A stretch of 64,000 nt of DNA from Platanthera guangdongensis (GCA_039583875.1 CM077150.1:4606332-4670331), one strand, 5' to 3'; numbered from the stretch's first letter, positions 1-12,992 are shown. Notes: generated from the letters alone by a model not told the origin. Numbers and translations: made by a program.

Positions 1-23
1 GTAGGGGCCTCAGATGGAGGTGT

Positions 24-209
24 AACTTTGAGCAGCATAGAACAAACACAGTAAGTACATTTTAAAGCAGAGTGTCCATCACGTCATCGTCCCCGAGACG
101 TGTGGCGGCCTCCCCTAGTTGAAGAGCCACGAGCTGGAGCCGAAGTAGGTAGGAGAGGTTGCTGAAGGAGAGATGGTGAAAAAGTTGCGGGGGCCTCAGA
201 TAGAGGTGT
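24..209 (-). repeat. Copia gag tandem unit, copy 1
   Basis: A 186-bp segment nearly identical to 1089-1274. The first 23 bases of the window match the end of the same unit, so a further copy starts left of the window. The unit belongs to the 3' part of the gag region of the minus-strand Copia remnant. 186 is divisible by 3, so the duplication would have kept frame when it arose. Confidence 0.8.
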
Positions 210-214
210 AACTC

Positions 215-1088
215 TGATGCATCCTCTGTCGCATCCAATATTGCATGACGCCACCATGCGTCATGAAATTTTTTTTATGCATTTTTATTTTTATTTATGC
301 ATTTTATATGTATTCCCTTCGCCGTACTCCTGTTTACTTGAAATTGCTCGGCTCGTCGAGTTGACCGTCCGACGAGACCTTTAATAAAAAGGTCCGATAA
401 TTTTGGTAGTTAGGACGAAATGGTCAAGCTCAAAATTATTTAACATACATACCGATAAATTGCAAGGCGACCTTCGGCGTACCACCGTTTCGCTACGCAG
501 ACCGCCGTCGACCACGACACCACTTCCGGCGGTCGCTATTCCTCAGCGTTGCTCGCCTGCAACAGCCCCAGCCCAATTCCTGCATCTGCAACCCTTACGG
601 GATCGGCCGACGACCCGAGCCGACTAAAGTCAGAGAGGCGACAACCAGTTGGTTTGCTTTCGCCTGCGAATTTGGTCCGGATAGCGTTCCTGTGGTAACA
701 ACACACACCCCTTGCTCCTAATAGTTAGATTTAAATTTATGCAACCATTAAATAATTACGAGCTTGCCTCGAACGTTCTCGCCTTAATTACCGCTTAAAT
801 TCATAAATTGTGGTTGTGTTTTGTGCTTGTGAATGTCTAAATCCCGCCTCGGCTTGAATCGTTAGCGCTGACAAAGTTTTCTAAATAGCAAATAACGGTT
901 TTGCGAAGTTTACCGGTAAGACCAGTTTTGGCGCGCGAAAATCTCGATTTGGCCCGCTCGGCCCTCTTTTCAAAATTAAAAATCCCCTTAATTTTTCAAA
1001 ATTCTGATTTTATTTATAATAACTAAAAATATTTGCTATAAAATATTTAATATTTTGAAACCCCAAATCCCTAATCCGGTTTACATCA
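215..1088. mobile_element. Solo LTR, TGATG...CATCA ends
   Basis: An 874-bp block starts TGATG and ends CATCA (5-bp inverted ends). It is flanked by AACTC (210-214) and AACTT (1089-1093), a 5-bp target-site duplication with one mismatch. It sits exactly between two copies of the 186-bp gag repeat. It has no coding capacity, so it is best read as a solo LTR left by recombination between the ends of a Gypsy-type element. Orientation is not determined. Confidence 0.75.
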
Positions 1089-1274
1089 AACTTTGAGCAG
1101 CATAGAACAAACACAGTAAGTACATTTTAAAGCAGAGTGCCCGGCACGTCATTGTCCCCGAGACATGTCGCGGCCTCCCCTAGTTGAAGAGACACGAGCT
1201 GGAGCCGAAGTAGGTAGGAGAGGCTGCTGAAGGAGAGCTGGTGAAAAAGTTGTGGGGGCCTCAGATGGAGGTGT
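1089..1274 (-). repeat. Copia gag tandem unit, copy 2
   Basis: Second 186-bp copy of the gag segment. It is followed at 1275 by the start of a third copy, which then continues into the non-repeated gag sequence. Differences from copy 1 are scattered substitutions. Confidence 0.8.
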
Positions 1275-1871
1275 AACTTTGAGCAGCATAGAACAAACAT
1301 CAGACAATGGGGGCGTTGTAGATGAGGAAAGAATCTGAGCCCGGACACTGTAGAGGTGGGGAGGAACTCGGGTCATCATCATCGCAATCCCAACAACTTC
1401 CTTTTGTGCTTGTTGTATAGCAAGATCCGTGGAGGGAGACTGATGTTGTATCCAAGCCTCCATCAGAGTTTTGGCCTTGACAACGAAAGAGTTTTGAAGC
1501 GCAGAGATGATATCAAACAGATGTCGCAAGCTGTCTTTGACAGAGTAGAGAGAGTGAAGCTCCTCCCACATCGCCTTAGCAGTCTCATGATACATGACCA
1601 TGTGATATGACTCAGTATCCATAGAATTGAGGATCCAGGATTGAATCCGGCTGTCATCACGCAACCACTCGTCAGTAGAAGCAATAGGAACGCCCCGAGT
1701 AAGGTGATGAAGAAGACCTTTAGTTTGTAGAACACAACGAACTGAATGCACCAATTCCACAAAGTTGTGCTACCCACTGAGTGAGATGGTGGTGATATGA
1801 AACTAATCGCGAACTTCAAGAGAGGGAGCCGCATCACGAGCAGGAAGAGAGGAAGCATCCGTGGAGTCCAT
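1149..1871 (-). pseudogene. Copia-type gag, decayed
   Basis: Reading leftward from an ATG at 1871, the frame resembles the gag of Copia LTR retrotransposons of the UBN2/gag-polypeptide type: a short N-terminal tail, then a domain containing WLRDDSRIQSWILNSM, AKAMWEELHSLYS and a later AWIQHQSPSTDLA region. Two in-frame TAG stops interrupt it near 1803-1805 and 1770-1772. It runs out at 1149 inside the tandem repeats. Protease, integrase and reverse transcriptase are absent, so this is a 5' remnant of an element entering from the right-hand LTR at 2830-3026. Confidence 0.75.
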
Positions 1872-2817
1872 GACAGCGAGAGGAAGTCGCAGCGACTTAG
1901 AGGAGCAGTCGACAAGTAGAGGAGAAGCCGACGAGTAGAGGAGCGACAACTAGCTTAGAGGAGCAGTGGCTAGGGCAGAGGCTGGCGAACAAGAGGGGTT
2001 GCGGGTAGAGCAGCGCACGAGCAAGAGTAAATCGCAGCAACTAGAAGAGCAGCGGACAATGTTAGGAGGACTGAGAGAGCGGCTTAGAGAGGTCGCGGCT
2101 AGAAGAGAAGGCCGCCAAGAGCAGTGTGTGGCGCGAGGAGAATAGGTCGCGACTAGAAGAGGTCCGACAAGAGCAAGAAGAGGTCCGACTAGAAGAGGTC
2201 CGCGACTAGAAAAGAAGAGGCCGCAGCGGCTAGAGGACACCGCGCAAGAGCAGTCCGCGACTAGTCAAGAAGAGGCCGTAGCGGCAAGAGGAAACCGCAG
2301 CTGGAAGAGCAAGAAGACGTCGTGCGGCAAGAGAAGTGCATCAAGCAGTCCGCGGCTAGAAGAAAATAGGCCGCATCGGATAGAAGCAGGCCGCTATCTA
2401 TGACGAATAGAAGCAGTCCGCGACAAGAAGAGATCGAGCGGGTAGAGAAGTAGATCGGCGAGTAGGAACCACAGAAGCAGACCGGAGAGTAGAGAAGCAG
2501 ACTGGTCGAGCGGGTATACAAGCAGACCACAGCGGATAGAAGCGGGCCGGCAGTCTAGAAGCCTCAAGAGGCAAATAAGAAGAGATCAAGCGGGTAGAGA
2601 AGAGTTAACCGCAACAAGAGCAAAACGAGGGTCCCACAGCGAAGCTATAAAAGCTTGGGGGTGGGGGTGAGAAGTGGAACCACGGAAGAATAGCGGGTAA
2701 AGAAATGGAGACCGACGAGTAGGAGGCGAACAGGGACCCGCGGATAGCGACAGTAGTCCGCCCGGGAAGAAGCAGGGGATGCGGTTAAAAAAGAACAGGC
2801 CGCTCCAAAGGATCAGA
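1872..2817 (-). other. 5' leader of the Copia remnant, purine-rich low-complexity DNA
   Basis: About 950 bp between the primer-binding site and the gag start. On the plus strand it is dominated by degenerate repeats of AGAAGAGGTCCGCGACT-like and AGAAGCAGACC-like words. Short open frames here are by-products of low complexity. No host gene was seen. Confidence 0.6.
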
Positions 2818-2829
2818 GCTCTGATACCA
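2818..2829 (-). promoter_or_regulatory. Primer-binding site (initiator tRNA-Met type)
   Basis: On the minus strand the 12 bases read TGGTATCAGAGC, the usual Copia primer-binding site complementary to the initiator tRNA-Met 3' end. It directly follows the LTR at 2830-3026 and fixes the element's orientation. Confidence 0.85.
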
Positions 2830-3026
2830 TGTTGAAGAATGGAGTAAACCTTGTATATTCCTCTTGAAGTGTAAATTACAAGTACGAGTACAAATATATA
2901 GGGAGAGGAGAGAGAGGGAGAGATCCCTTATACAGGATGTGGGACTATTACATGAGAAAAGAAGAAGACCTATAATGGGCCTCTAAATGGGCCTTTACAA
3001 GATGTTTCCTCATTGTTTTTCTAACA
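2830..3026 (-). mobile_element. 5' LTR of the Copia remnant
   Basis: A 197-bp LTR starting TGTTGAAG and ending CTAACA on the plus strand, so both ends carry TGTT/AACA inverted termini. It abuts the primer-binding site. No partner LTR is present to the left inside the window. Confidence 0.75.
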
Positions 3027-3293
3027 ATGATAATCAATTATGTTGAAAAGCTTCAATTGGAGGATAAGTGACGGTTGATTTGGAGAGCTTTCACAAGATA
3101 ATATTATTTGGGCACATGAAAATATTGAGTTTAATTCCACACCAAATAGGTGAACTTCATATAGAAATATTAGGTCATTGGTAATTTCCAAAAACATAAG
3201 GTTTCAAGATAAAAAATAAAGGTAGTTCCCCTTTAGTGCCATGTTTCCTAAAAACACACATGTTTATATAAGCATATATATGTTTATATATAA

Positions 3294-3835
3294 AGGGTAA
3301 ATTACCGGGACCTCCCTGGGAGTTTGCATAATTACAAGTTGCACCCCTCTATCTTTCAAAATTACATTTACCTCCCCTCTAAGTTTCCCTTGTTTACAAA
3401 ATGTCCCATTCGTTAGAAATATGGATGAAAAATGATTACTCAGCTAAATAATTTAATGATATTTAATTCTATCCTTTGTAAAGACTCTACATTGAAAGGT
3501 GTGAGTTTTTTCTTTAGAAATATAGATGGAAAATAATCAAATATGTCAAATTATTTTATGATATTTCAATTTTACCATTTGTAATAACACTATATTAAAA
3601 AGTGTGCATTATATTGTATCCTTTGCAATGAATCTAGAGTTATTATAAAAAGATAAAATTAAAATATCATAAAATAATTTGATTGATTTTATCATTTTCC
3701 ATCCATAATTCTAACGAAAGAGAGATTTTTGTAGACTGGGGAAACTTAGAGGGGTGGTAAATGTAATTTCGAAAGATAGAGGGGTGCAACCTGTAATTAT
3801 GCAAACTCCTAGGGGAGGTCCCGGTAATTAACCCT
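3294..3835. mobile_element. MITE with TIRs of about 140 bp
   Basis: A 542-bp element. Its left end (from AGGGTAAATTACCGGGACC) is mirrored in reverse complement at the right end for about 140 bp (3294-3437 versus 3692-3835) with few differences. Both flanks read ATATATAA (3286-3293, 3836-3843), an 8-bp possible target-site duplication, though in simple sequence. There is no coding capacity. The long TIRs suggest a Mutator-like or fold-back MITE; family not assigned. It lies just past a GDH exon, in the next intron. Confidence 0.8.
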
Positions 3836-3836
3836 A

Positions 3837-4193
<357 letters not shown>

Positions 4194-4519
4194 CTAATTG
4201 TGATAAATGTAATGAAATTAACTGAAAAAGATCGATAATTTAACAATTGAGATAAAGAGAATGACATAACATTGCCCTTTCTCGTCATCATCTGACATTT
4301 TATAATGGAGATAGTTTTGCATTGAATTTATGATTGGTGCGTGGAAAAAATCAATCATCTCTCTTAAATTAGGAAGCTATAGCCAAATTCCAGCTTTTGA
4401 TAAATTTTCACTTCCATGATAGTTTGATTTTCCAAGTGTATGATATACAATAAAATTGTGAGATCAGTTTATCATTGAACATGAGCTATTAGAGGTTAAA
4501 CCAGGATTGTCCTTCCCTA

Positions 4520-5324
<805 letters not shown>

Positions 5325-5696
5325 CTAAGTGATGTAGGACATGTGTCACACCTTCCTACCATCCTGGAGTCCACCATAGGACCACCATGGCGTCGCACCA
5401 AGGCGGCTTTTTCAGGCCCGCATGCCGTACACCCAAACCTGTCTCCAGTCCCACCACAGGAAGCTGAAAGGTTGTTGAGGCAGAGATTCGATCTAGAGAC
5501 CTACTTGATAAAGAGCTGTCATGCGAGCTCTCCTCACTAGCTGATCCGATGAGAGACACAACACTATAGAATAAATAGGTCGCTCAGATCACTCTCAGTC
5601 GGGATCACCAGAGAAGAGTCGGAAACAAAAAGATTGACCACTAACTGAAGTACCTCATTGGGTTGAGAGAAATCAGCATCAGGTATCATCTCCGTC

Positions 5697-6559
5697 GTGT
5701 CTGATAGGACAATGGTAGGCATCGTGGTGTCCTTGATATGGAGGGACTTGTACTACAGAGGTCAAAGTGTGAATCCAATCGACCGGCTCTTGCGGATCTC
5801 ACGGACTGTTCATGATGAATGGCAAGCTGATATGCCTACTCAAGAGACTTCGAGCTGTGATAAGCCAACTCAGTACGCATGTCATATCGAAGTCCTGATC
5901 GAAATCGGGAAGTATTCATAGATAGCTCCTCTCGGATATCACTCCTCACAACTAACTCATCAAAATGATCCTTGTACTCAACACAGACATGAATTCTTGT
6001 TGAAGGAAAAATAATTGCTCAAGCAAGCGACTCTGATACGGTGGAGGCAAATGCCTCTGACACAATAGACGCCTCATATCCACCCAACAAGTGATGTGAT
6101 GAAGACGATCTTGCTCGCGGATCCTCTCAATGCTAGCCAATATGCTCTCGCCTGATCCAGGAGCCTAAGTTTCGCAAAATTGATGCGCCGCTCACCGAAT
6201 AACTCAAAACGATCAAGATAATACTTTATATCCACGAGCCAATAATTGAAAGACTCGGGACTCGAAGAGCCGTCAAAAGAAGAGACATCAGTACGAAACC
6301 GCCACTTGAGATCTCTCACATAATAGTCATCCCTAAGGTAATCAAGTCGTGTAGAATGATCAACACGATCCGCTCGCGTGCATGGATATGAACGACGGCA
6401 ATCATCATACTGGTCGTCTCTAACATAGTATGATTGTGTCGGTGGATCAACACAATCTCTAGAAATGGTGTGTTGCGATCGAGAATAATCATTGTAGAAA
6501 CGTGAGGATCCCTGAAGGGGCTCTATGGGAGCATGTGTAAGTGGACTTAGGATCCCCAA
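5697..6559 (-). pseudogene. Chromovirus-type gag, decayed
   Basis: Minus-strand frames match the gag at 53351-54553: a region rich in Tyr, Arg and Asp, then DVSSFDGSSSPESFNYWL, equivalent to DVTSFDGRLDLKAFSDWL in the other copy, then ARAYWLAL and, in another frame, LPPPYQSRLLEQL. Several frame changes and stops separate these parts. No zinc knuckle or protease follows. Gag is the structural capsid protein of the element; this copy cannot encode it whole. Confidence 0.75.
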
Positions 6560-6644
6560 ATAGAGGAGAGTAATATTGGTGATACCTAAACATGAAGAAA
6601 CTTATAGACTCTAGAACATCGTATCAAAAAGTGCTCGCAAACTA

Positions 6645-6656
6645 GCTTTGATACCA
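6645..6656 (-). promoter_or_regulatory. Primer-binding-like site
   Basis: The minus strand reads TGGTATCAAAGC, one base from the usual initiator tRNA-Met site TGGTATCAGAGC. It lies two bases inside the LTR that ends at 6659. Confidence 0.65.
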
Positions 6657-6658
6657 AT

Positions 6659-7863
6659 TGACACGACGAATCTATAGGTGGTGGATGAATGATGCCCTAA
6701 CCCTACATGTCATGCAAAGTTCAACGAAGAATCAAAATATTTCTTTAGGCTAGCAGGTTTAGGCTTTCCTCCGCGTGAAAGCCCAAAGCGAGAGCGCGCA
6801 GCGAATACTTCTTGCAAATCACAAAATAATCTAGAGCAAAATTCCACGAAATTATTTATTCAAACAAATATAAAATCACATCACCATATTTTAATATTGA
6901 AAAACAAGATCCATACAACAAATAGCAGCTCACAAAATATGGGGGCTGCTGTAAGAGAGCAGATCTGGAGATGTTCGGCACAATAGGAATGATACGAAGA
7001 GGAGCCGGTGGCTGAAATGACGGGACAGCTGCTGGATCTGAAGGTTTGGGAGGAGATCTGGGTTGTAGCAGTGAAGATGGAAGGTTGGCGGACTATTGGA
7101 AAGGGTACGGAGGGGAGGGTTGTATGCAGGGAGAGAGTGGGAGGGGCCGGCGGCCTTGCTGGGAGGTGGCGACAATAACTATGTGGGTTGGGAGTGGGAA
7201 TGACAGAAGGCAAGGGGGTGGGAATGGGGTGGCGGAAGGTAGGGAGAGGTTGGATTGGGCGGCGGAGCGTGGGGAGGGGCTGAACTAGGCGGTGGTAGGC
7301 TGGGAGGGGCTGGATATGATGGACATGTTTGCTGGACAGCAGAAAAGGGGGCGGCGGCTGGCTGGACAGCAATTAGGAGGGGAGGATCTGGGTTTGTTGG
7401 GTGGAAAAACAGTAAGGTGGGGGTGGCGACAAGGGTTTAGAGAGGGAAAAATGAAGGTTAGGGTTAGGAGATACCTTTGGGAGGGAGATAACCACCTAAG
7501 AGTCATCATTTAGGGTTCCACGGAATCGGCAATGTGGAGGGATCGCTGGATTTCGGGGATTTATTGTCTCAAAAATCTGCAATGCCTATAGCAGCCTCGA
7601 TACACATCTATTTATAATAAAGAGATATTAGGGTATCCCACCATCAACGGCTATGATTGACCGGAGATGGAGTAGCCCGATTATATTAAAAATAAAGTAA
7701 AATGACAATATAATATATGAAAATATGTCAAAACGACGGGTCAGACGCATCCGTGGAGTCGGATCATGGATCTGGGTACGTCATATATGGTAAGTAGCCA
7801 ATCGGCCCCGAACGGACCCAAAACTCGTCCTCCATTGCTGGCCCGCGTCTCCGCTCTGCATCA
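6659..7863 (-). repeat. 5' LTR of the deleted element
   Basis: About 1.2 kb. Parts align by eye with the LTRs at 49524-50821 and 51947-53285, for example the block around CATCAACGGCTATGATTG and the one containing GGGTTCCACGG. The middle is G-rich on the plus strand. Short open frames at 6881-7513 lie entirely in this LTR and are not genes. Confidence 0.7.
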
Positions 7864-9316
7864 CTAAGTATCTGAATGACTACAACACACAATATTTCAA
7901 AAATTAAAAAAAAAAACTCCTTAACTGTAATTTATTAATAAAGTAAAATTAAATAAAATTATCATCAGAAAACTTGATAGACATATAGGGAAAGGAAAAT
8001 GTATATTATACAGCCGTTCATGGAGGATTTGGATATAGAGAAAGAAATGAATAAGGACGAACCATTTTAGACTGTCATAACACATGAGCTAATTGTGACA
8101 AATATACTTTTCATAAAGATGGAAGAATATTTAATTACGTATAAAAGCGGACCAAATAAGTTATAAATTAATTATTTGATGACTCGCAAAATGGATAAAA
8201 TGATTTGTAATGGATTGCAAAGTCATAATAGGAGAAAGTTTGACAACATGACATAAGTTAGTGGTGTTAGACGTGAAAATTAAATATAATAAATTTAAGA
8301 CAATAACAAAATTATTGCCAAAAAATCGATGGTGGAACTTGAAGATGGAAAAACAGGTCGCTTTTAAGACAACTGTTATTGAACAACTAGTTGATGATCT
8401 CTATGTTGATCTTAATGTCTCATGGGAAGTAATATATTCATATTTAAGGATAAGTGAAAAGAATGTACTTGCAGTATCAAAAGGTCGTGCGCCACCAAAT
8501 AAAGAATCTTGGTAAGAGGAAGTGCAAGACAAATTGAGGGCAAAGAGGGTCAGCTATAAATCACTTTATACTTATATAAATGATAAAAACTTAGTTAGGT
8601 ATAAAGTCGCCAAAAAAGAAGTTAAACATGCAGTAAGTAACACAAGAAGTCAAGCTTATGAAAAATTTTATAAGCGATTGGATACCAAAGATGAAGAGCA
8701 TGACATATATAAAATTGTTCGAGATAGAGAAAGGAAGACATGAGATTTAAGCCAAGTAAAATGAATAAAAGATGAAACAGATAGAATTTTGACAGATGAT
8801 GTGGATATTAAAGACCGATGAAAAAGATAATTTTATCAACTCTATAATGAAACAAAAGAGATAATGAATTGAACTTAAAATGGTTAAGTAAATTGGAAGA
8901 GAATATGAACATAACGTTTTATCATAAAATTCAAGTATCGGAGGTAAATGATGCTCTAAAGAAGATGAAAAATGGAAAGGCGGTTGGGTCAGACGATATA
9001 CCCATCGAAGTATGGAAATATCTAGGGAATGAAGAAATTTTGTGTCTTACATGTTTTTTTAATAAGATACTGAAGTCAAAGAAGATGTCAGACCAATAGA
9101 GAGAAAATATTGTGTTACCTTTGTATAAGAACAAAGTAGATATACAAAATTATGTTAATTACAAAGAAATTAAATTGATAAGTCATACCATGAAACTATG
9201 AGAACGAGTAATAGAAAGAAGAGTAAGACGGAAGACTAACATCTCGAAAAATCAATTTGGATTCATGTCAAGGTGGTCGACCATGAAAGCTATACATCTC
9301 TTGAGGAGACTCATTG

Positions 9317-11070
9317 TGGTGGAGACCAACTTAGATCAGATCGATGTAAGAGTGTCTGACGCCGCACCCGACCGGACCTTTACCGGCCCTGATTATTGCA
9401 TTTTTAATTTTTGTTAATGTTGGGCCATTATTATTTTGTATTTTTGGCCATTGTATTTTTGTATTTTTTTTTTGTTAAGTTAGTCTTCTCAGAGCATCAT
9501 CAAAATGAACCGGCCCATTTAGCTTAAATTTTTGGTTCATCCCCTGCTAAAGCCAGTTTTCCCTGTTCTGCAAAAAGCTGCTGGAAGTTATCCGGTCCAG
9601 TGAAACAAGCATTTAGGGCTCGCAAGCCGCTTCCTCCCCGACGATCTCGCTGCATGCCATTAAAGCTCTGGACGCCATCACCTGCTGAAGCTTCCCCGAT
9701 AATTTTGGCGAGAAATCCGGCCCTCGATCCATTGCCGCAGCCCATCCCCGACACGTATTTGCAGTGGAAAACTCCTCCTGGCGGTTTCCGCAACTTCCGG
9801 CCACGATTTCCTCCTTTTGGCGATTATTCTAGAGGTAGTTTCAGCAACCGCCAAAGCCACGCCCTCCACCATTCCTGGTCGCTGGTTCTGCCATTGTGAG
9901 GACCAGAGGTTCCCTGTTATTTCAGTTTCAGTTCGTATTTATTTCGCTTTTATGTTTTGTGAAGCCCAATAAAAGAGGTATGTATTCTCTGTTTTGGAGT
10001 TTAGATTGTTGATATTGAAATTTTCTGCTTGGTTTGATTCCCGTTTGAGTTCAGTTGTTGTGGAATGTTAGGTTTAGTGAGTTCTGTTTATAATGAATAG
10101 ATGTTTATTTAATTGGAAAAACTGCTCTGTTTTCCCGTTGAGAGGTGTTGATTTTGTGATGAAATGCTGTAATTGCTACTCCTGTTTTTTTTTTGAAAAG
10201 GAGATGTGATGAATTTCGAATGTTGATGGTGAATAGTGGAGATTATAGATTTCCTGTTGAACCTTGTGATGTTGGCTTGTTGTTGAATGTTCCCATTAAC
10301 AGTGACCGAAGAGTTGATTTCTAGTTAGAAGTTTTCTTGCTTTGTTCTACCCGTTGGAACCACCTATGAGTAAGAGGAGTTCTGTTGAGGTTGAAGAAAG
10401 AAAATATTGTTTTCGTTGAATTGGCAAAATAGAATGATGTCGAGTGCAGTTGAAATGAATGTGATGTCCTAGCTGTGTGCTTCTGTGTCAGGTTGAGTGA
10501 ATAAAATTTCCCGTGGAGCCACTCGAGTGTGAGAGTGAGCGACTATTCTCCGTGGTGCCCGTGTACGATAGCGGCCGACCTCGGAGCGAGAGATCGAAGG
10601 TGGCGAGAAATTCTTCGCGGGATCGCCATCGATCTCGCTTGCGGAAAGACACATCTTTTCGTGGGTAACTTGTTTTTTTCTCTTTCTTTGTGTGTGTCTA
10701 CATTTTCTCTTTATGTTACTAGATTCATTGTTGGGTTTCCTCCCGGTTTTTGTCAGCAAACGCTACGTCGAAAACTCCGATCGGAAATGTACCTGGAGTT
10801 CGCGATTTTTGTTTTGCTACGATAAGGGGAACGAAACGAAAGATGTTGTCTCCTTCCCCGGATTTTGAATTGAATCATTGCTTTCAAGTAATCCAATTTT
10901 TTGAAACAAAATAGTTATTGTCTTTACAAAAAAATCAAAGTTGTTTAATTTCATAAAGTTTGTGCAACGCCCGCTCAAAATCTTTGTAAAAATTCATTAA
11001 ACATTGCATGCATTTAGGGTTTCCTAGAAAAGCCGACAGGCGCGCAAACCCTGCGCGACGCCCAGCATCA
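9317..11070. mobile_element. Solo LTR inserted in the LINE
   Basis: A 1,754-bp block starting TGGTGGAGACC and ending CCCAGCATCA, flanked by perfect 5-bp repeats CATTG (9312-9316 and 11071-11075). Removing it restores a continuous LINE reverse transcriptase region. It contains AATAAAAG near 9970 and no element genes. Its short open frames (for example 9600-9899 and 10529-10825) are treated as chance. Confidence 0.85.
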
Positions 11071-11442
11071 CATTGACAACTGCCGAGAAAGAAAACAAGA
11101 TTTGCAAATGTTGTTCATCGATCTTGAGAAGGCTTATGATGAGTTCCAAGGTCTTTTGGAGAGTCTTAAAAAAGAAAGGTGTAAATGTATCATACATTGA
11201 CATAATCAAAGATATGTATACAAATTCAGTGACAAGGGTAAAGACATCTGGAGGATTAACACGGGAATTCTCTATCACTGTTGGCTTACATCATGGTTCA
11301 ACATTCTTTACCTTATCTTAGATGAGCTTACCAGACATATCCAACAAGCAATACCGTGGTGTTTATTGTTTGCGGATGATATCGTTTTGGTCGATGAGAC
11401 GCGCGAGGATGTAAATGCAAAACTTGAATCTTGACGAGACAT

Positions 11443-12121
11443 CTAGGAAGCACCGGTACAGGTACCGGGTACGATACGTGTCGGGTACGGCGGTACGACA
11501 AAATTAAAAATAACGGGTACGGCATGATACGTTATAACAAATATAATATATATATCAAGTGCAATAAATAGTTCTCAAAACATCAAATATAAATCATAAC
11601 TAGAAATACAAGTTCATAAATCAATGCAACATAACATGAAGTTTTCAAACATTAAACAACCGTAAAAACTACAAAATTTAACATCTTATATGTTTAACCA
11701 AAAGAGATAAAATTAAACTTAAGTCTACTCATCAGTTTTTTTTCTTCTTCTTCATTGTTGGAGATCAACTTCATTGTTGGAGATCAACATCTTCAATTTC
11801 CGATTACTCTAGAGACAAGTTAGTCGTTTTGTTAATAACTTGCATCGTATCAACACGTTCAATACACGTACTTGTAACAGAAATGTACTAGTACCAGAAA
11901 CATACTCGACACAGATACACAACTTAATTGGACGTGTCAACGCTTCCTAGCATAGAACCAACTTTTGTTTGCTATAGAAAAACAGACTCCTATTACAATA
12001 TGCAGAATGATGTGTTAAGTCCAAGTGTGTCCACATAGGTGTATCGGTCGAGTATCGGGTACGTACCGGTACCGGATACGTACGGTTACGCTGCCTTCAG
12101 GGAAGTGTCCGTGCTTCATAG
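11443..12121. mobile_element. hAT-like nonautonomous element, CTAKGAAGCAC family
   Basis: A 679-bp element inserted in the LINE. The left end CTAGGAAGCACCGGTAC is inverted-repeat to the right end GTGTCCGTGCTTCATAG. Flanks CGAGACAT (11435-11442) and CAAGGCAC (12122-12129) agree at 5 of 8 bases, with all differences being transitions, so an old 8-bp target-site duplication is plausible. Inside, GGTACCGGGTACG-like words recur near both ends; the core is AT-rich. A second member lies at 62067-63620. Confidence 0.7.
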
Positions 12122-12992
12122 CAAGGCACTTTAGAAAAGAAGGGTTTCAGGTTGAGCGGGGCCAAGACGGAGTATATGTAGCTTAAATTTAGCAGTGCAA
12201 GAAGGACGGATGACTTTGTTATTAAGTTGGGCGATCAAGATATTTCCCGTAGTGAGTGTTTTAAATATCTTGGATTGATAATTCAAAAAGACGGAGGTAT
12301 TGATAAAGATGTGACACATAGAATCCAAACGGGTTGGTTGGAGTGGAGAGGCGCGTCAGGGATCTTATGTGATCGTAAAGTACCACTAAAACTTAAGGGC
12401 AAGTTTTACTGTAATGCAATTAGACCTGCGATGCTCTATGGTTCTGAGTGTTGGGCAGTGAATTGTGTACATGATCAAAAAATGGGAGTTGCGGAGATGA
12501 GAATGCATAGGCTGATGTGTGGACACACAAGACTGGATAAAATTAGGAATGAAAGTATCAGTGATAAGACAGGAGTAGCACCAATTGCAGAGAGGATGCA
12601 AGAAGCTCGACTAAGATGGTTTGGACACGTACAAAGGAGACCATTAGAGGCACATGTTAGGCGTTGTGATAGTCTAGTCATGTTAAACGAGAGAGGCGTA
12701 GACCAATAAAGACTTGGAATGAAACTATAAGGAAAGATGTGATGTACTTAGGCATTAGTGAGATTATGAAAAAAAGACAGAACAGAGACAAAGGATCCAT
12801 ATAGTCGACCCCCCTATAGTGGGATAAAAAGCTTGAGTGTTGTAATTGTATCATCAGAAGACTTGAGTTTTGAAAAGTAGTTTCTAGTAATATCTATGGA
12901 GTGCAACTGTGCTTTAGGTTTTTAGTTGATCAAGGGATCAATTCAATGATAAAGCAGACATATTGGGGCCGTTCAAGAGTTTAATTATCAAT

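Larger units (their letters stand above)
5330..7863 (-). mobile_element. Deleted chromovirus-like Gypsy element
   Basis: A 2,534-bp insertion bounded by perfect 5-bp target-site duplications CTAAG (5325-5329 and 7864-7868). The left end starts TGATGTAGG, the same terminal sequence as the other LTRs of this family in the window; the right end is ..GCATCA. It keeps one recognisable LTR (6659-7863), a primer-binding-like site and part of gag. All of pol and nearly all of the left LTR are missing. It is related to the element at 51947-59568. Confidence 0.8.
8000..12709 (+). pseudogene. LINE ORF2-type endonuclease/reverse transcriptase, broken
   Basis: Frames in order: HGGFGY near 8025 and TYKSG near 8150 (endonuclease end); then the linker with KNRWWNLKMEKQVAFK; then NGKAVGSDDIPIEVWKYLG near 8970 and NQFGFM near 9250 (reverse transcriptase start). 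After the solo LTR come LFIDLEKAYDE near 11115, LFADDIVL near 11365 (the catalytic FADD box) and, after the hAT-like element, the C-terminal part with AIRPAMLYGSECWAV and RLRWFGHVQRRP up to 12709. Many stops and shifts occur. The family copies RNA into DNA at nicked target sites; this copy is inactive. Confidence 0.85.
7978..12849 (+). mobile_element. 5'-truncated LINE, split by two later insertions
   Basis: Flanked by ATCATCAGAAAACTTGA (7961-7977) and the same 17 bases with one change (12850-12866), a typical LINE target-site duplication. It encodes the end of an endonuclease domain, a reverse transcriptase and a C-terminal region. It is interrupted by a solo LTR (9317-11070) and a hAT-like element (11443-12121); about 2.4 kb of LINE sequence remains. 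The 3' end resembles the second LINE at 59812-60673, ending at GTGGGATAAA plus a GTTGTAATTGT tail. Confidence 0.85.

Noticed and set aside
2818..2829. tRNA-like TGGTATCAGAGC sites as tRNA genes
   Set aside because: Each lies next to an LTR end and is a primer-binding site; no cloverleaf sequence surrounds it.
10529..10825. 98-codon frame in 10529-10825 as a host gene
   Set aside because: It lies inside the 1,754-bp solo LTR bounded by CATTG duplications and has no recognisable domain.
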